Assembly: GCF_001613345.1 (NCBI RefSeq)
Contig: NZ_BDCE01000076.1
Span: 1 to 64,000 of the forward strand
Origin: Nocardia uniformis NBRC 13702
Lineage (GTDB): Bacteria > Actinomycetota > Actinomycetes > Mycobacteriales > Mycobacteriaceae
Direction of reading: 5' to 3'
Length of the DNA: 64,000 bases
Under the pieces are notes generated by a model that had not been told where the DNA came from, searched no databases, and saw nothing but the letters and a program-made list of their open reading frames with translations. The first letter of the stretch is position 1. Every line of letters begins with the position of its first letter. Made by a program: the position numbers and the translations under genes. Below, piece after piece: positions 45,434-53,060 of the stretch.

Positions 45434-46171
45434 GTGAGTAAATCCTCTACGAACTACACCCCTCGGCCGGTGTCGAACACGACGACCTACGCGCTCGGCG
45501 GCGTAGCCGTGGTGGTGGTCGCCCTGATCGTATTCGCCCTCTTCCGATGGAACAGCGGAAATAGCGAGATCCGTAATGACGGTTATGGTCCCGTGCATGA
45601 TCCGGCGGTAACGGTTGCCCTGGATTCCGATGGCGCGATCGTCCTCGGCAAGCCCGGTGTCCTCGAGACCGTGGAGGTCTACGAGGATCCGATCTGCCCG
45701 GCCTGCGGGTCGCTGGAGCGCATCTACGGCCAGGAGATCGCGCAGCAGATCGACGAGGGCAAGTTCGCGATTCGGTACCGCCTCGTCAACTTCCTCGACG
45801 AACAGTCCAACAGCAAGGACTATTCGACGCGTGCCATCGCCGCCAACGAGTGCGTGGCGCAGAACGGCGACGGCCCGGTGTACTCGAAATTCCATGACCT
45901 GATGTTCACCTCGCGGCAGCCCACCGAGGGCAGCGGCGATCTGAGCGATCAGGACATCGCCGAGATCGCCAAGGAATCCGGTGCACCGGATGCGGTGCAG
46001 CAGTGCATCACCACCGGCGAGCGCGCCGAATCCGCCCGCAACCACGCCGAAGCGGCGCTGACCGCGCTCGAGGCGGCCAACGACGGCACGGTGGCGACAC
46101 CCTCGGTGTTCATCGGTGGCAACAAGATCGAATGGACTGACGAGGAGTGGGTGCTCACCGCTGCTCGCTGA
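45434..46171 (+). CDS. membrane-anchored DsbA-like thioredoxin-fold protein
   Basis: From GTG 45434 (VSKSSTNYTPRPVSN) the product has 245 aa. A single N-terminal membrane helix (about 20-40) anchors an extracytoplasmic thioredoxin domain with active site CPAC (YEDPICPACGSLERIYG) and cis-Pro segment GTVATPSVFIGGNKIEW. It belongs to the DsbA/thioredoxin_4 family found in mycobacteria and assists disulfide formation or reduction in secreted proteins. A second Cys pair (NECVAQ, QQCITT) may form the structural disulfide of this family. Confidence 0.87.
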   Translation: MSKSSTNYTPRPVSNTTTYALGGVAVVVVALIVFALFRWNSGNSEIRNDGYGPVHDPAVTVALDSDGAIVLGKPGVLETVEVYEDPICPACGSLERIYGQEIAQQIDEGKFAIRYRLVNFLDEQSNSKDYSTRAIAANECVAQNGDGPVYSKFHDLMFTSRQPTEGSGDLSDQDIAEIAKESGAPDAVQQCITTGERAESARNHAEAALTALEAANDGTVATPSVFIGGNKIEWTDEEWVLTAAR

Positions 46172-46301
46172 GGTGGCGCACGTGAGGCGAACCATGGTCG
46201 TTGTGGAGTGGGCTGGTGCGACGACGCGGATCACGTTGGTGGCCCGCCTTCCAGCCTTCCGTCCCTGACAACGGGTTTCAGCCTTCGTGCCGCTGAAGGC
46301 A

Positions 46302-46877
46302 AGTGCTGTTCTCGGGGCCTACGTAGCCAGGTTGGGAGCGGCGTGCGGCTTCCAGCGGGTGCTCGGAGGCCGGGCAATTTTATGTGGTGGCGTTGGCTGC
46401 CGTCCCCGACCTGAGTCCCCGGTCGGGTGCCGTGATCTTCCATTCCAGCCTGGCGGCGGACCGTTGTCACGTCCTCGAGATTCCACAACGAAGAGATACA
46501 GATTCGCGCCCGCCGGAGCAGACCGATCGGTCAGGGGGCCATAGTGGCGGGGGTTACTCGGCCGATGCCGCCACCAGGTCCCCCTGACCGATCGGTCTGC
46601 TTCGGTATGTCCTCTTTGTCTTGGTTTTGGTCTTGATCCCTTCTCGTCCTGGCGCTCTTGTCTCTTGTTTGTCTGTTTCGTGTGTCTTGTTCTGTCCCGA
46701 AATCGGGACAACGGTCGGTCCACCGTCGAGAAGGTGAGAATCCGCGCCTGACTGGGGGACTCAGGTCGGGTACGGCAGGCGACGCCACCACACTGATTGT
46801 CTTGCCCTTCTTCCGAACCCCGCTGGAACCGCCACCCCCGCTCCCAACCTGGCTACGTAGGCCCCGAGAACAGCACT
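46302..46877. mobile_element. 576-bp foldback (long inverted-repeat) element
   Basis: The outer 39 bases (46302-46340) are an exact inverted copy of 46839-46877. Homology continues inward with indels, for example GTGGTGGCGT...CCCCGACCTGAGTCCCC at 46385-46422 against 46758-46793. It ends in a perfect 21-bp inverted pair, 46518-46538 with 46580-46600, around a 41-base loop that itself pairs partly. The right arm holds an unmatched pyrimidine-rich track (46604-46695). No transposase-like frame is present. It is a MITE or foldback transposon, or a structured RNA locus, filling the 773-base gap. Confidence 0.75.
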
Positions 46878-46944
46878 CGGCCCCGCCTCCTGCCAGCGAC
46901 CGATGGCCAGCGCGTTAGTAGGAGATACCGGCGACATCCAGCGA

Positions 46945-48477
46945 CTACTCGGTGGCCCGGACCGGAAGCGCGTCGGGGATGTCGTTTTCGGGAGTGCAGC
47001 GGGAGAGCTGTGGGTGGATCAGAGTGTGGCCGTCTATGGGATAGGAGAGGTCGGCGGGGAGGGAGCGGAACGGGTAGGGCGGGTGGATGTTCACGCGTTC
47101 GTACGGGGTCGGGGGGAGGCGGGGAGCTTCGATGTCGGTGTGGGGGAAGAGGTATCGGGCCCCCTCGCGGGTGGTGGTGTGGGTTTCGCCGGTGGGGTCG
47201 GTCCATTCGATGCGGTCGGTGTCCGGGCGGCGGATGCGCCAGGCCTGGGATCCCCTGTCCACCAACATTTTCAGGCGATGGTGCCGGGTACACAGAGCAG
47301 CCACGTGCGCCATACCCGGGAGCCGCGGCCGGGGGTTTGTCGCTTCGACGTAGGTGAGCTGAGTGTCGGTGGCGGGCATGGGGCAGCCGGGAAACCGGCA
47401 CAGGCCGTCGACGGCGCGTACCTCTTCGGGTAGTTGCGACGAGGAGCGTTCGGCTCCCGCTCGCGGGGTCGGAGGTTCCGGTACCACCTCGACGCGGGCG
47501 TACTCGAGCATCGCGCGGGCCAGCGGTGCGTCGATCGGCCCGTATCCCGCGAGTAATGCCGGATCATTGCGAATTCCCGCGAGAGTTTCGGCGGAGACCC
47601 CGACCTGGATCAGTGGTTGCCGCGGTACCTGCGACTCGGCGCGAACCGGGCTGGACCGGGTGTGCCGAGGCGTTCCCTCACCATGAGGAAGCTTGCCCTC
47701 GACGTTCGAAAGCTCGGATCCATTCGGGTCCGTACGTGATCCACCACGTGCCCGCGGCTCCGGCCGTGCCTGCTCCTGCGGGCAGCGTTCCCCGTGCCCG
47801 CACTCGCAGCGCAACCAACCGGACCCGTCGGCCAACGCCACCAGGGCGTCGGCGCGGCGCTGCGGCATGCTACGGGGATCGTCAGCACAGACCTCTGCCG
47901 CCAGCTCCCGTAGTCGATTGGCCACGATCTGCGCTCCGGCCGCCGGTAGCAATCCGTCGAAGACCGCCATCCCGTCCTGCACCGACCGAATGCGAACATC
48001 CCGATCCCGCTCCCGATCCTCGCGCCGCTGCCGCTCCCCATCCGGGTCATATCGCGCCACCCACCGCCGCGCCGTCTGCCGCAGCCGAATCGGATCACTG
48101 CGCGTGGCGACATCGATGAGCTTGGGCTCCACCGCTTCTCGCACCTCGCGCGCCAACCCGCGCGTGGTCTCGGCAATCACCTGCACCCGCGCCAGATCGA
48201 TCCGCCCCGCGGCGAACGCCAACTGCGTCTGCGGTAGCTCGTCGAGCGCGAGTCCGATATCTATGAGCGCCGCGGCCACGGTCTCGGAAACCTGTACCGC
48301 CACCGCCACCTCGGCCGCCGCGAATTCCCCGGCCCGCACCCCGCCCGGCCCGGGCGCGGCATTGCTCGCCCGATGTCGTCGATACAACTCCCGCACCGCT
48401 GTGATCTCCGCCGCCTGGGCAAACGCCGCGGCCCCATGTGCCCGCCGCAGCGCGTCGACCAGCTCTTCGTCACCCAT
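46945..48477 (-). CDS. DUF222 / HNH-like protein with degenerate nuclease site
   Basis: The product has 510 aa from ATG 48477, chosen because GGGAGG lies 9 bases upstream and a perfect SOS box lies just before that. The DUF222 region spans about residues 1-330. The C-terminal module keeps the zinc pair (CRFPGCPMPA) and CTRHHRLKM, but the usual D-H first catalytic motif reads TYVEATNP, so nuclease activity is doubtful. A Pro/Arg-rich insert (about 225-280) separates the halves. LexA control is likely. Confidence 0.85.
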   Translation of the reverse strand: MGDEELVDALRRAHGAAAFAQAAEITAVRELYRRHRASNAAPGPGGVRAGEFAAAEVAVAVQVSETVAAALIDIGLALDELPQTQLAFAAGRIDLARVQVIAETTRGLAREVREAVEPKLIDVATRSDPIRLRQTARRWVARYDPDGERQRREDRERDRDVRIRSVQDGMAVFDGLLPAAGAQIVANRLRELAAEVCADDPRSMPQRRADALVALADGSGWLRCECGHGERCPQEQARPEPRARGGSRTDPNGSELSNVEGKLPHGEGTPRHTRSSPVRAESQVPRQPLIQVGVSAETLAGIRNDPALLAGYGPIDAPLARAMLEYARVEVVPEPPTPRAGAERSSSQLPEEVRAVDGLCRFPGCPMPATDTQLTYVEATNPRPRLPGMAHVAALCTRHHRLKMLVDRGSQAWRIRRPDTDRIEWTDPTGETHTTTREGARYLFPHTDIEAPRLPPTPYERVNIHPPYPFRSLPADLSYPIDGHTLIHPQLSRCTPENDIPDALPVRATE

Positions 48478-48496
48478 AACCTGGACCTCCCTGCTG

Positions 48497-48512
48497 TCGA
48501 ACATACGTTCGA
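48497..48512. promoter_or_regulatory. perfect LexA (SOS) box
   Basis: TCGAACATACGTTCGA fits TCGAAC-N4-GTTCGA exactly. It lies 20 bases upstream of the start codon of the leftward DUF222/HNH gene. Confidence 0.85.
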
Positions 48513-48631
48513 CCCTACTCTCGAAGATCGCCGATGTCACCCATCTATCCAGGCGATTTGGTCAGCAGAACAGCCGTGGTGTAACTTCGTTCAGGCCAGC
48601 GGGGAACACCCCCGATGGCAAAACTCAATAC

Positions 48632-48704
48632 GGGGCTATGGCGCAGCTGGTAGCGCACCACACTGGCAGTGTGGGGGTCAGGGGTTCGAGTCCCCTTAGC
48701 TCCA
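48632..48704 (+). tRNA. tRNA-Ala (GGC)
   Basis: The cloverleaf has acceptor GGGGCTA/TAGCTCC, D-arm GCGCAGCTGGTAGCGC, anticodon stem CCACA/TGTGG with loop CTGGCAG (anticodon GGC at 48665-48667), T-loop GGGGTTCGAGTCCCC and discriminator A. CCA is not encoded. An intrinsic terminator follows 6 bases later. Confidence 0.96.
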
Positions 48705-48710
48705 CAGAAC

Positions 48711-48751
48711 GGCAGAGCCGCAGGTCGATAGCCTGCGGCTCTGCCTTTTTC
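48711..48751 (+). terminator. terminator of tRNA-Ala
   Basis: A perfect 14-bp stem (GGCAGAGCCGCAGG and complement) is followed by TTTTT. A homologous hairpin lies at 50361-50401. Confidence 0.88.
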
Positions 48752-48779
48752 GTGGCAGTGCGCGAACCGTTCGAGGCGG

Positions 48780-50048
48780 TCATGGTCGTGAGTTCCACAG
48801 GGCGCTGACCGGCAGGGCGCGGAATTTCGGTCCGAACGGGAGGGTTTCGGTGCCGGTGTAGAGCACGTATCCGGCGAGGAGGTCGTCACCCAGGCGTTCT
48901 GCGAGGTGGCGGAGACCGCGGAAGTCCTCGCCCTTGACGGTGGCGGCGGCTTTCACCTCGATAGCGATCACTTCTCGGCGGTTGTTCTCGAGAATGATGT
49001 CGACTTCGACGTTGTCGCGGGTGCGGTAGTGGAACATGCGGGCGTCCTGATCGGACCAGGTGAGCTGGCGAGCGAGTTCAGCGGCTACGAAGCCCTCCAG
49101 CAGTGGCCCGAGTGGGCCGTTCACGGCCCGCAGCGCGCGGGCGTCGGCACCGCACAAGTATGTGGCGATACCGGAATCGACCATGAACACCTTGGAGGTT
49201 GCGACGGCTCGAGTCGTCAGGTTTCGCGACCAGGCGGGGATGCGTTTGATCAGGAAGACTTCTTCCAGGAGGCGGAGGTAGCGGGCGACGGTGTCCTTGG
49301 GCAGGCCGAGTTCGTTGCCGAGGGTGCCGGGAACCAGGAGTTGGCCGGAGCGGGCGGCGACGAGGTTGGCCAGGGTGAACATCTCTGCGGCGCGTTCGAT
49401 CTCGGACAGCTGCATCACGTCTCGGTTGATCAGATCGGCGACGTAGGAGGAGAAGAATCGGGAACGCCGTTTGCCCTCTCGTGCAACGGCTTCGGGGAAG
49501 CCGCCGCGTGCGATCCGTTCGATGTAGTCATCGCGATTTTCGGTCCCGTCATACCGTAACTGTGGTCCGCGGTCGAAGGCGCAATCGATGAATCTGTCCG
49601 GCGCGCCGTCGATTTCGCCTTGGGAGAGCGGCCAGAGTTCAATCGTTTCCATGCGTCCGGGAAGGGCGTCCGGAACGCTGCGGAGTGCCATGACGTGAGC
49701 CGAACCGGTGAGCAGGAACCGGCCGGGTCGTCCATCGGCGTCGACGGTCTCCTTGATCGCCAACAGTAGCTCCGGTACTCGCTGTACCTCGTCGATGATC
49801 AAGAGGGAATCGTCGAGGACGAACTGGGTTGGGTCGTAGCCGGCTGCCTGCCGGGTCTCCGGCTTGTCGAGGCTCCGCCAGGTCGCGCCGATCTCCCTGC
49901 CTATCCGGGCGACCAGCGTGCTCTTGCCGCATTGACGAGCCCCGTTTACCAGGACCACGCGCGTATCCGCCAGTGCCTCATGGACTGCTGAGTGGGCATG
50001 ACGGGGAAGGATCCGACCAATCGGAGATGACGAGAAGGACGAGGTCAC
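48780..50048 (-). CDS. AAA ATPase with DUF4143 C-terminus
   Basis: From GTG 50048 (VTSSFSSSPIGRILPRH) the product has 422 aa. Walker A is GARQCGKST (36-44), Walker B LLIIDEVQRVPELLLAIKETVD and sensor 1 FLLTGSA. The C-terminal DUF4143 domain has VEVDIILE...VIAIEVKAA, arranged like a PD-(D/E)XK nuclease fold. Many such proteins exist in bacteria and archaea with no settled function; defence and toxin-like roles have been suggested. Upstream translation into the 23-bp repeats (start 50252) is not credible. Confidence 0.85.
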   Translation of the reverse strand: MTSSFSSSPIGRILPRHAHSAVHEALADTRVVLVNGARQCGKSTLVARIGREIGATWRSLDKPETRQAAGYDPTQFVLDDSLLIIDEVQRVPELLLAIKETVDADGRPGRFLLTGSAHVMALRSVPDALPGRMETIELWPLSQGEIDGAPDRFIDCAFDRGPQLRYDGTENRDDYIERIARGGFPEAVAREGKRRSRFFSSYVADLINRDVMQLSEIERAAEMFTLANLVAARSGQLLVPGTLGNELGLPKDTVARYLRLLEEVFLIKRIPAWSRNLTTRAVATSKVFMVDSGIATYLCGADARALRAVNGPLGPLLEGFVAAELARQLTWSDQDARMFHYRTRDNVEVDIILENNRREVIAIEVKAAATVKGEDFRGLRHLAERLGDDLLAGYVLYTGTETLPFGPKFRALPVSALWNSRP

Positions 50049-50069
50049 CGCAGTAGTATCGCATGTCCC

Positions 50070-50161
50070 GTGCGCGTTTTGCCGCGCAATGCGTGCGCGT
50101 TCTGCCGCAAATCTTGTGCGCGTTCTGCCGTTGTGATCGTGCGCCTCTTGCCGACACCGGA
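50070..50161. repeat. four 23-bp direct repeats upstream of the AAA/DUF4143 gene
   Basis: Units at 50070, 50093, 50116 and 50139 share GTGCGCGTTCTGCCG. The 23-base period is about two helical turns and not a codon multiple, so they look like iteron-type protein-binding sites and not coding repeats. They lie 22 bases upstream of the leftward GTG start. Confidence 0.8.
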
Positions 50162-50233
50162 ACAGTTGTCTTGCTGGAGCGTTGCCGAGGAGTCGGCGAT
50201 GCGATCCGCAGGTGATTCGTTGCGCTCGGGCAC

Positions 50234-50330
50234 GTGGAGCGGTCGCGATCATCGAGCACCGCCGTCCGAGTCCGACCGGGTGCCTACTGCTCGTATCATG
50301 ATTTCCGGCCCGCCGACCAGCACCGCGCGG
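50234..50330 (-). repeat. direct repeat flanking vapBC, copy 1 (decayed minus-strand coding tail)
   Basis: Related to 51183-51281 in the same orientation; the 3' 54 bases agree at about four of five positions by eye. Read on the minus strand both encode RAVLV(G/D)GP(E/D)I(M/A)IRAVGTR and stop at the same aligned TGA (50249-50251 here). Most differences fall in third codon positions. This copy lacks an upstream start and appears decayed. The rest of the 50162-50443 gap holds only the hairpin at 50361. Confidence 0.55.
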
Positions 50331-50360
50331 TTCGTATGCTGGTCCGTCAGTTCACGTAGC

Positions 50361-50401
50361 AGCAAAGCCGCAGGTCATTGGCCTGTGGCTTTGCTGTTTT
50401 T
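50361..50401 (+). terminator. orphan terminator, homologous to the tRNA-Ala terminator
   Basis: The stem AGCAAAGCCGCAGG/CCTGTGGCTTTGCT (one G-T pair) is followed by GTTTTTC. Loop flanks and downstream bases (TGCGC then AACC) match 48711-48768, with a compensatory G-C to A-T change in the stem. No plus-strand gene is visible upstream of it. Confidence 0.7.
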
Positions 50402-50443
50402 CTTGCAATGCGCCAACCCCGTGGGTGCCCTACGTAGTACCCT

Positions 50444-50680
50444 ATGTTCATGAAGGCCAAGACGAGCGTCTACCTCGATCCCGAGCAGGCTGGCCGTCTG
50501 AAAGAGGCAGCCGAAAAGACTGGGCGATCGGAGGCCGACCTCATTCGTGAGGGAATCGACCTCGTACTGCTGCGGGCGCACAGCGCCCGCCGCACCCGCC
50601 CATGGCCGTCGTTCGATTCCGGCGATCCTGAGTTCGCTGCCAACAGTGAGGACGCACTCGGCGAGGCATACGGCGAGTGA
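50444..50680 (+). CDS. vapB: VapB-type ribbon-helix-helix antitoxin
   Basis: The product has 78 aa (ATG 50444, or ATG 50450). The N-terminal RHH fold is KTSVYLDPEQAGRLKEAAEKTGRSEADLIREGIDLVL; the acidic, aromatic C-terminus (RPWPSFDSGDPEFAANSEDALGEAYGE) is typical of segments that wrap the PIN toxin. There is no Shine-Dalgarno sequence; the palindromic CTACGTAG 14 bases upstream may be the autoregulatory operator. Its stop overlaps the toxin start (GTGA). Confidence 0.87.
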   Translation: MFMKAKTSVYLDPEQAGRLKEAAEKTGRSEADLIREGIDLVLLRAHSARRTRPWPSFDSGDPEFAANSEDALGEAYGE

Positions 50681-51120
50681 GTTTCTTCATCGCCGACACT
50701 TCGGCCATCATCGCTGCCTACGATCGCGCCGCGGAACTGCACGAGAAAGCGCGTGAATACCTCGCCACCTCCGTCGCTGTCGTCTCGCCACTGGTCCTCG
50801 ACGAAATCGATCATCTGCTCATCGCACGATTCGGAAAAGATCGTCGCACAGCCGATCTCGTACTCGACGACCTGCTCACCTCGGCCGAGGAGGGCGCGGT
50901 GCTCATTGCGGTCGTCGACCGCGACGACTTCCGGATCGCCCAGCAGATCATCGAACAGTATCGAGGCCTCCGGCTCGACCTGGCCGACGCGGTTAATGTC
51001 GTGCTCGCCGAGCGCTACCTCACCAACGACATACTGACGTTGGATGAGAAGGACTTTCGCGCCGTTCGGCCATTGACGCCTGCCCATCCGTCGTTCCGGC
51101 TCCTGCTCCAGGACGACTGA
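50677..51120 (+). CDS. vapC: PIN-domain toxin VapC
   Basis: The ribonuclease has 147 aa from GTG 50677, coupled to vapB. PIN acidic residues are Asp7 (FFIADTSAI), Glu43 (VLDEIDHLL), Asp101/Asp104 (LDLADAVNV) and Asp123 (ILTLDEKDF), a complete Mg-binding site. It would cleave specific RNA (often tRNA or rRNA) when VapB is degraded. The length and LTPAHPSFRLLL tail are normal for actinobacterial VapC. Confidence 0.9.
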   Translation: MSFFIADTSAIIAAYDRAAELHEKAREYLATSVAVVSPLVLDEIDHLLIARFGKDRRTADLVLDDLLTSAEEGAVLIAVVDRDDFRIAQQIIEQYRGLRLDLADAVNVVLAERYLTNDILTLDEKDFRAVRPLTPAHPSFRLLLQDD

Positions 51121-51182
51121 ACAGCCGACAACCATCGGCGGTGAAAAGCTTTGTGCACCAGCGGCCTTCGGGCTGTGTTGTC

Positions 51183-51281
51183 GTGGAGCGTTCGGGGTCA
51201 TCGGGTTCCACCGCCCGCGAACCGCGGCCGGGTACCCACCGCCCGGATCGCGATGTCCGGCCCGTCTACCAGCACCGCGCG
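51183..51281 (-). repeat. direct repeat flanking vapBC, copy 2
   Basis: This is the second copy of the element at 50234-50330. On the minus strand it is the last part of an open frame 51458-51198 (86 codons) ending RAVLVDGPDIAIRAVGTRPR then FAGGGTR. The N-terminal half of that frame is opposite the ribosome site of the lysozyme gene and does not look coding, so only the conserved tail is supported. Confidence 0.5.
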
Positions 51282-51416
51282 AAAGGCTCCTCGGAAAGGA
51301 GCCGCACCCATGGTCGGTGGCACCTCGGCGGTGTGCCACTGGCCCGCTGAATGAGGTGACGGGGCTTCCCGCTGTCGGGGATAGGGAACACTCGAATGTG
51401 GGAAGCAGGAGGCTCC

Positions 51417-52577
51417 ATGGCTATTACCGACTCCAAGCCGACCGAGGCGGTGGCGCATTTCTCGGGTTGGAGCATTGATCTGAAGCCGCCGAACGGTTCG
51501 CCGGGTTGGCTGGTATCCGTGATCGAAGCTACTGAGCAGTCGATTCAGACATCAGTGGACCTGCTGGGTTCTGGTGCGGGGTCGCAAGCGCAAAACCTGG
51601 TAGACATGTTCGAGAAGGAAGGCCTTGTCACCGATTCTGAAAACGGATCGGCCATGGTGTCCGATTATGCGTCGAGTCAGGGCAAGATCGACGGCATTGC
51701 CGTGGAACTCCGGCAGCAGAATGAAGACGTGGACACCTCGGCATATGCGACGTCGACAGCGACCAGCACGGCCATGTCGGAAATTGATGGCGAGGTCGTA
51801 AAACTCGAGGAAGCGTTGAGTGCGGAGAAGCCGTACTTCGATGAGGATACGAAGGAGTATCTGCTGTCGACGGCGGCGGAGTTGCGTCTGCTGACCGCGC
51901 TGCTGGGGGGGCTGGATGCCATCCATTCTATAATTCAGGACACTTCGAACGAGGCTGAAAAAGAAGCCGAGCGAATCACTTCGTCATCACCTTCCTACCC
52001 TTCGTCGCCGTCTTACCCCGCGCTACCAGCCATGAATACCGGCGGATACGGCGGCTCTGCGCCGTCCGGGGGTGATATGGGAGGCTACTCGGCGATGAAC
52101 GCGGCGATGATTCCGGAAGGTCAGCGGCCGCGGGTGGAGGAGATGTACCAGCGCCTGATCGACAATGGGTTCACGCCGGCGCAAGCGGCCGGAATCCTGG
52201 GCAACATTCAGGCGGAATCGAATTTCAAAACCGATGCTTGGAATGACGCGCCGGGTGAAAAATCTCTGGGGTTGATTCAGTGGCGCGCCGACCGGCTGGA
52301 GGGGCTCAAGGATTTCGCCGCCGCGCAAGGTGGATCCATCACCGACTGGAGGATTCAGATCGATTATATTTCGCACGAGATGAGAAACGGTGAGTCGCGA
52401 GCGTTCCAGCACATCAATCATGAAGACGTGCGGAATGATCCAGGGAGGGTTGCCGCACTATTCGATGAGAAATATGAGCGGAGTGACGGTACAGCCCGTC
52501 CGAAGCGTATCGCGAATGCTATCAGTATTGCGAACTCCATGAGCACCACCTCGGCGGGTAACAACATCGCCGTGTGA
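51417..52577 (+). CDS. secreted-effector-like protein with phage tail lysozyme domain
   Basis: The product has 386 aa from ATG 51417, with CAGGAGG upstream. Residues 1-190 are helical, without a signal peptide, including SIQTSVDLLGSGAGSQAQNLVDMF and a Ser/Thr-rich stretch; a Ser/Pro/Tyr/Gly linker spans 195-228. Residues 235-350 match the phage-tail-type lysozyme domain (MYQRLIDNGFTPAQAAGILGNIQAESNF, probable catalytic Glu near 264, and GLIQWRADRLEGLKDFA). Codon use is less GC-rich than its neighbours. It may be a type VII-exported cell-wall hydrolase or a phage-derived bacteriolytic protein; no immunity gene is recognised. Confidence 0.75.
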   Translation: MAITDSKPTEAVAHFSGWSIDLKPPNGSPGWLVSVIEATEQSIQTSVDLLGSGAGSQAQNLVDMFEKEGLVTDSENGSAMVSDYASSQGKIDGIAVELRQQNEDVDTSAYATSTATSTAMSEIDGEVVKLEEALSAEKPYFDEDTKEYLLSTAAELRLLTALLGGLDAIHSIIQDTSNEAEKEAERITSSSPSYPSSPSYPALPAMNTGGYGGSAPSGGDMGGYSAMNAAMIPEGQRPRVEEMYQRLIDNGFTPAQAAGILGNIQAESNFKTDAWNDAPGEKSLGLIQWRADRLEGLKDFAAAQGGSITDWRIQIDYISHEMRNGESRAFQHINHEDVRNDPGRVAALFDEKYERSDGTARPKRIANAISIANSMSTTSAGNNIAV

Positions 52578-52667
52578 CATCTGGCGGCTCGAGCGACACC
52601 GCCGCGAGGAAGGTCGCTGGGCGCGCCGCGGCTTCCGGACAGCGAGCGGCGCCGAAGTAAGCGGTCC

Positions 52668-52928
52668 CTAGGCCGGGTTGCGTGCAACTTCCCGCAACCC
52701 GGCGTCCTCGATGAAGTGAGTGACAAGTCGGTCCACCAACTCGACCCGTCCGCCGCTGATGTGCAGGCAATCGGACTCGATTCCCGCGAACAGCACGGTG
52801 AGTTCATGCTGTGCCACGCCGGCCATAGCTAGGTGTTTGGACAACGCCCGAAGCCGCGGGCTGGCGGCCCGGTAGAACCCGCGGGTGGGTACGTCGCTAC
52901 CGAAGAACACGGCATTCAGCGGTTCCAT
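52668..52928 (-). CDS. small protein of unknown function
   Basis: From ATG 52928 (MEPLNAVFFGSDVPTRGFYR) the product has 86 aa and looks like a compact alpha/beta protein with a balanced composition. No ribosome site is seen; TAGACA 3 bases before the ATG suggests a leaderless message. An upstream start at 52985 is possible. A 16-bp palindrome at 52953-52968 lies in its promoter region, matching one upstream of the neighbouring MerR gene. The gap 52578-52667 holds nothing recognised. Confidence 0.5.
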   Translation of the reverse strand: MEPLNAVFFGSDVPTRGFYRAASPRLRALSKHLAMAGVAQHELTVLFAGIESDCLHISGGRVELVDRLVTHFIEDAGLREVARNPA

Positions 52929-52952
52929 ACTGTCTATCAAACCACACTTCGG

Positions 52953-52968
52953 GCCGTTAAATAACGGC
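52953..52968. promoter_or_regulatory. palindromic operator candidate, site 1
   Basis: GCCGTTAAATAACGGC is a perfect 7-2-7 inverted repeat 24 bases upstream of ATG 52928. A near-copy (14 of 16 bases) lies upstream of the MerR gene at 53767-53782. Confidence 0.6.
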
Positions 52969-53060
52969 TCGTAGAATATTGACACACCCGTTGCCGAGGC
53001 GAATCACAGCCGACTCGGATCCGGGTTCGTGGGGCCGCGGGGCGGCCGGTTGGCGGGCCA

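Noticed and set aside
46100-47400. CRISPR array
   Set aside because: The repeats here are inverted arms of one foldback element, not short direct repeats with spacers.
50361-50401. Decayed tRNA in front of the orphan terminator
   Set aside because: No acceptor, anticodon or T-arm pattern can be traced upstream; only the terminator is homologous.
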